Shown here: positions 59,414 through 64,000 of the stretch, piece by piece | Position numbering within the stretch: the first letter of the stretch is position 1 | Layout of the letters: every line of letters starts with the position of its first letter | Position numbers and translations under genes: made by a program | Notes under the pieces: model-generated | Database searches by the model: none | Told to the model about the DNA's origin: nothing | Seen by the model: only the letters and a program-made list of their open reading frames with translations | From: Amaurobius ferox | Taxonomy: Eukaryota; Arthropoda; Arachnida; Araneae; Amaurobiidae | DNA: 64,000 nucleotides | Assembly (NCBI GenBank): GCA_951213105.1 | Contig: OX578138.1 | Coordinates: 96,625,114-96,689,113, forward strand | Direction: 5' to 3'

Positions 59414-59520
59414 AGAACATTCTCGAAATATTTTTGGAGATACCAGTCCCGCCTGGAAGTTTCTACCGAGAGTATATAAAAGGAGTCGTCGCTCATAAGA
59501 ACTACATTGGATCGTGAGAT
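59414..59520 (+). promoter_or_regulatory. Heat-shock-promoter-like module
   Basis: GAACATTCTCGAA at 59415-59427 is a perfect three-unit heat-shock element (GAAnnTTCnnGAA). A second two-unit element, GAAGTTTC, sits at 59456-59463. A TATA box, TATATAAAAG, follows at 59473-59482, about 45 bases after the first element's end. Such spacing is known from arthropod hsp70-type promoters. Transcription would start near 59505, but the first ATG downstream (about 59528) reaches a stop after two codons and no heat-shock protein coding is visible. A GTGAGA splice-donor-like word occurs at 59514. Confidence 0.5.
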
Positions 59521-59849
59521 ACGTCAATGTTTTAAGAACAATATCTGCCTTTATGTGAAATTAGTAGAGCATGTATTTGCAGTTTTACTGTACCTAATAG
59601 TTGTCAATGGTTTTACTTATTTCACAGCGAAATAATGGTGTACAGGATCCATGAAACAATGTTTCATACGTTAGCTTGTACATTAACATTTGCCGCTTTT
59701 CTGGATGACAATATATAAAACTATTTAGAAGTACCAAAACAACTCATATTTTCCGCAAATCTAACTTAAATATTAGAAATAAGTCTAGCACCCGTTGAAC
59801 AATGTAGTACATATATTAAACGATTTAAATCATCAGAAAATATTGAATT

Positions 59850-60065
59850 TTGATGAATTTTGTAGTCGTTTTTCTTAATCAAAGGTCATTTTAGTGAATT
59901 TGGCGACATTTAAAAAACTACTTTATCATCAAGGTCCACATATGTAAGAGTATTTGCTAATCATTTTAATTTTACGTAACTTTTCGATACATTTCTGAAA
60001 TGTGCTGCATTACGAGAACGGTTCATGCTTACGTTCTAAACTTGATGTCAGTCGTTTCCTAATGA
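59850..60065 (-). repeat. Family F2 fragment
   Basis: GAATTTGGCGACATTTAAAA, TTACGAGAACGGTTCATGCT and GATGTCAGTCGTTTCCTAATG correspond to F2 interior segments. It directly precedes the next F2 copy. Confidence 0.5.
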
Positions 60066-61261
60066 TATAAAATCTGATATGGATAAACGCAAACTTTCCC
60101 TGAATAATGCAATGAATTTACGTCTTTCATAGTGAAACAATAATGTATAAGATCCAGCACAAAATGTTTTAATGTTGAATTATACTGATGGTAGCATATC
60201 TGATGGCAGCTTGTAAAAGTAATTAGAGATATCCAATTAACTTGTATTGCGTGCAATTTTAACTTGACACGTATCAACATTAGTAGCACCCTCAAGAAGC
60301 ACTATAGACCATATATTAATATATTTTAATAATGGATTAACCAATTTAGCATCATATTCATTAATTTACCGTCATTTTTGCAATTTTGATAATATTTTCG
60401 TCAATCTGAGGCGAAGTATCGCGAAAGTAGCAAAATTAAGCCGAATTAGTCGCAAATTTGGATTGCCAAGTGTTACAGACGGACGGAAAGAAAAGCTTCT
60501 CCTACATAAATAAATTACTATTGGCGAATTGTTGAGAGTCAAAATAAAAAACTTTTACCCAAAGTATATTATTTCGCGAATGAAACGAACTAGGTATACG
60601 AGAACGATGTTACCAAATTAGTTATTTAATATTGCATATGAAAAGTGACCATATTTTGCAATATTTAATCATTTTATAATTTTATGTAATTTTTTGATAA
60701 CTGTATTTGAAAAAGATGCAATATTTCAAGAACGGTTTATGCTGGCGTCCTAATGTTTGTGGTACATGTTTTCTAATAAAAATCACATAACAACTGATCA
60801 ATTATGTATATTCTGCAACATTTGCTCATTTTTTTCAGCTACTTTGTTGATAATTTCCGCAAACTATTAGAAAAGCAGCAATTACAGGCGTTCATGAAAA
60901 TACCAGGTTCATTTCTGAAATATTCAGCTAATTTTTGTCTGCCGATGCATTATTTTTGTATTTTTACATATATATAACCATAACTATCAAGAGCCTTACT
61001 CCCCATTACAGACAGCTGATTTCCTTATAACTTCCAGTAACATGCTTGCAAATGTTTTACAGTGTAACATTATTGATAGCTCTGAATCTTTAATGATTTC
61101 TTTCAAAAATTCATTCAAAAATGTGGATGTCTAATAAACGTTCAACTGCGTTTAAATACAGTAGAGTTTCAACATACACCGATTGTGATATTTGTGTGAA
61201 ATTTTGTTCGAAACACTCCATTCGTTTTCGAGATATCGCATTCACAAACTCATGGACATAC

Positions 61262-61276
61262 ACACACTAACATAAA
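61262..61276 (+). repeat. Target-site duplication of the 5S-headed SINE (left copy)
   Basis: ACACACTAACATAAA is repeated exactly at 61655-61669. Confidence 0.93.
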
Positions 61277-61654
61277 GAGCCAACGGCCGTACCGTGCTGA
61301 AAACACCGGTTCTCGTTAGATCACCGAAGTCAAGCAGCATCGGGCGCGGTTAGTACTTGGGTGGGTGACCACCTGGAAACACCGCGTGCTGCTGGCACAT
61401 TTCGGGCGCGGTAGCTCGGTGGTTTGCGCGCTGGATTTGGACACAACTGCCGCCGTATTCATGCGGAGTACGATCACGTTAAACATGTGGGTCTGAAAGT
61501 CCTTCCGAAAGGTTGGTGGTAGGGGAAGGAGGGTACGGTCCTTGTGGATGCCTCCCCCACTGGGTTCCGGTTTAAATTGGGTAGCATTTCCCGGCCGTCC
61601 AAACGGTTACCTTACACCTTTCTGGTAGGTCGGACGGTCTGGGTCTCAACAACA
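61277..61654 (+). mobile_element. 5S rRNA/tRNA chimeric SINE, copy 2
   Basis: A 5S rRNA-derived head at 61279-61397 retains GCCAACGGCC, GATCACCGAAGTCAAGCAGC (box A region) and GGTTAGTACTTGGGTGGGTG (box C region), which would be the polymerase III internal promoter. A tRNA-like segment, GGGCGCGGTAGCTCGGTGG, follows at 61404-61435 with an A-box sense but without the GGTTCGATTCC B box. Then come the central domain (GCCGCCGTATTCATGCGGAG...GGTTGGTGGTAGGGGAAGG) and the LINE-related tail (61579-61647) ending in CAA units. The 15-bp exact target duplication defines the ends. It lies in the CA tract of a family F2 copy. Confidence 0.95.
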
Positions 61655-61797
61655 ACACACTAACATAAATAAACACACAGGCATCACCTCAAACACGCTC
61701 TATTCAGTTTCAGGGATATTTGAAACGTTCTTCCGTCATAAACTCGAATTTGCAGTTTCGATCCTGTCACAATAATTCCCCACAATACTTTTTTATA

Positions 61798-62714
61798 TAC
61801 ATTATACAATGCATGTAAACTGAGTAATAAATGATTGAGAGCATTATAAGATGGCGCCTTGAAATTATCTCTTGAACTTTGTCCAAAATTCATCTTCATT
61901 TATCTATCTATATCTTAAAATGATCCACATCCAATTTTTTTCATTCGTTCATAGCAGTTCCAGTCATCCCAGGTCATGGGTGATCGGTAATATAACACTT
62001 TAGGACATCCTACAGAGCATATGCCACCACAGCATTTCATCATTCGAGTTCATAGTAATAGGCCTCAAAGGCCCTATCCTAGCCGGCATTGTTACATTTA
62101 CGGCAAAATCTAGTCAACAAATTAATCGGTAACAATCGCCTGTATGTACCAGTAATGTAACAATCGGCTGTTCGTATTAATTATGTAGTTTCTGACCTGA
62201 ATCTGGAAAGAGTGTTATATTGCAATTACAATACCACACATACTTCGTAAATAACAACCTTGATCATCAACGAGTAATTTGAACTATAAAGCAGTTCAGG
62301 TATTCGAATCAATAGTAATTGCATTAGCATCTATAATGCAAATGAATAAGTAATCTGCAACTGCATGGAATGTGATCAGAATTAATTATCTCACTAAGCA
62401 CTGCAACCAGCATCGTAATCATATATGTCGTGGAACATGTTAAGGATACCTTAATCAGGGAATTGGCTTGCATGAAATAGTATCTGTCAGTTTCTGCCAA
62501 TCAAGGTTGAATTGGATCTCTATGCAGATCTTTATGCAACTTGGAATGCGCCTACAAGCATGTCGTAATGGCCACGTAGACATCAATATCCTCATGAGTT
62601 AACAATGTAAAAAGCTTAATTACCAGCATTCGATTCAGAATTCGTGCAAAATTGCTTCATATCACAACTCATAGGAAGTCCATTTTTCTGAATCTCTGTC
62701 AATCATAAACCATA
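61798..62714. other. Unassigned, unique-looking sequence
   Basis: No repeat match and no open frame beyond 71 codons. Confidence 0.35.
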
Positions 62715-63645
62715 TTTAACACATTCCAGCATAGTTGAAAAGTATTAAAGACTTTTGTCATTCTGTCTGTTTGTCCGTTTGCACTATAACTGCCTCTAAA
62801 AATGACTTTATCAAAATGAAATTTTAGTATGCTATAGAGACGGTCAGTGGAATGTTTGATAATAGAAACGATTAATATCACTCAGTTAGTGTTGGATTTA
62901 ACTCGAGGAAAGTAAATGACAGAAAATATTCAAATAAACACATAAAATGAGTAAAGAAAAAGTTCCGCAAAATATGGTAGGTAGTTTTTTAAATCAAATT
63001 CAAAATGATAATTGTACCCATATTATATGAATAGATCACGCGACTCAATTCAAAATAAAATATAGCATCCATTTTTTCCGCTGCGTAAAGATCGTGATAT
63101 TTAAATACAATTTGAATTTACATTTCGTGTTGCATCCGCCATAAAACCACTGTATTTTTGCGTAATATATATGTATCTAAATTCTGCACCAATGCAATTA
63201 CAATATTTTTTATTTCAAATTATCACTTAACTTTGAATATTTCTGCAACGAAACCTAATTTCTATAGCATATAGAATGTAAACCAATCAAGCAATTGTAA
63301 GATGAGTTGTACAAAAATTACTGAATATTTTGCACCCAAACTTACTTAGCTCTGGAATCTGGAATCTAAGTGATATCATTGAAATATTCAATGAGTTTAC
63401 ATAGATAAGTAGACGATTTATCATTTGATGATGTTATTTGAATACAGTTTATTTTGTGCAACTAGAATTTCCTTTTACGATGGTGCTTTAAAATTTCAAG
63501 TATAATTAACATCAGTAGTACAGTCATAATTAAAAAAATGCATCAGCTCTGAATGCATCACATTTTGGAGTTGTTTAAATAAAATTCAGTTTCAATTGGA
63601 GAGTGTTTCATATTCAATGATTTATTCATGATTGATCTTTCTTGT
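62715..63645 (-). repeat. Family D repeat copy
   Basis: Landmarks CATAGTTGAAAAGTATTAAAG, CTGTCTGTTTGTCCGTTTGC, ATGAATAGATCACG and CATGATTGATCTTTCTTGTT are in the same order as in the other three copies, without the insertions found at 43.9 and 44.9 kb. Confidence 0.75.
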
Positions 63646-63697
63646 TACTAATTACTCAAGGATGCAGGAATGATCGCGTGACCATTTACAACTTTTT

Positions 63698-64000
63698 ACT
63701 TTCCCTGCAATACATGATAATGTATAGGGAAAGTATTGGAATCATGCCGAAAATCGCAACTCGAGTTTTCGACGGATCTACACGTTTCGAGACCTCTAGA
63801 ATACGGAAAAACCATTTTTAGCGTGACGTCTGTGTGTGTGTCTGTCTGTCTGTCTGTGTGTCTGTGTGTCTGTCTATGTGCCTGTCTGTGTGTCTGTCTG
63901 TGTGTCTGTCTGTGCAGATTTTGTATCCACTCTAACTAAAAAACTAATGGACCGAATTTCACAAAATTTTGTAGGTAAGCTACTTGTGGCCGGGGCTGGT
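63698..64000 (+). repeat. Family F1 repeat copy, cut by the window end
   Basis: Starts ACTTTCCCTGCAATACATG with the same leading hairpin and CTCGAGTTTTCGACGGATC block. Its TG/TCTG tract (63833-63915) is longer than in the other copies and produces the Cys-Val-Ser-Val frame on the plus strand. Confidence 0.85.

Larger units (their letters stand above)
60066..61797 (-). repeat. Family F2 repeat split by a 5S-headed SINE
   Basis: The F2 3' end (AAAATCTGATATGG, ATAATGCAATGAATTTACG) is at the left and the F2 5' block (CGAATTTGCAGTTTCGATCC, TGTCACAATA) at the right. The CA tract is split at 61277-61654 by the SINE. Without the insertion the copy would be about 1.34 kb. Confidence 0.75.

Noticed and set aside
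59528..59560. Coding start of a heat-shock gene behind the promoter-like module
   Set aside because: The ATG is followed by a stop after two codons and no other frame resembles a heat-shock protein.
61279..61397. Functional 5S rRNA gene
   Set aside because: The 5S-like segment continues into a SINE body and is bracketed by target duplications. Several bases differ from usual 5S, and there is no T-run terminator directly after it.

Overview
The window looks like intergenic DNA from a repeat-rich, AT-rich animal genome. I could not recognise a single intact host protein-coding gene, tRNA gene or rRNA gene. Almost everything that can be explained is mobile-element sequence. The mix (Tc1-like and mariner transposase relics, an R1/Jockey-type LINE ORF1, Helitron-like elements, many TIR repeats) fits an invertebrate, most likely an arthropod. 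A chelicerate such as a spider is plausible, but that is inference only. Most longer open frames are translations of microsatellites or decayed elements.

Layout. 1-16 kb: tandem repeats, two related AT-rich dispersed families with inverted ends (called here family F1 and family F2), Helitron-like copies and a decayed mariner transposase (13.8-14.7 kb). 17-27 kb: long TA tracts, a Helitron-like element carrying a 5S-rRNA-headed SINE, a TIR element full of TGACGT motifs, and a full family F2 copy. 28-32 kb: tandem arrays and a complete but broken Tc1-like transposon with TA target duplication (28.84-30.38 kb). 33.7-38.5 kb: three copies of a roughly 0.97 kb repeat in alternating orientation, two of which flank a decayed retrotransposon gag region as very long terminal inverted repeats. 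38.8-48.7 kb: Helitron-like, family D, family F1 and family F2 copies, several nested. 49.2-51.1 kb: a LINE fragment with ORF1 and 3' end but no reverse transcriptase. 51.5-52.65 kb: a head-to-tail array of tRNA-derived SINE units. 53.6-57.5 kb: satellite-like tandem repeats and a TIR element. 58-64 kb: a second Tc1 relic, a heat-shock-promoter-like module without a recognisable gene, and a family F2 copy containing a second 5S-headed SINE.

The most interesting system is a SINE/LINE partnership visible within this one window. One SINE family has a 5S rRNA head fused to a tRNA-like segment, a central domain and a 3' tail. A sister form has only a tRNA head but the same central domain and tail. 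The LINE fragment at 49-51 kb ends in a related tail, and tail-only insertions occur at 29.64 kb (62 bp, exact 15-bp target duplication) and 39.79 kb. Second in interest are the inverted-repeat-flanked gag element and a set of Helitron-like elements whose A|T insertion can be read from a reconstructable empty site.

Family names F1, F2 and D are labels for this answer only. Copy boundaries were read by eye and may be off by several bases, more for decayed copies.
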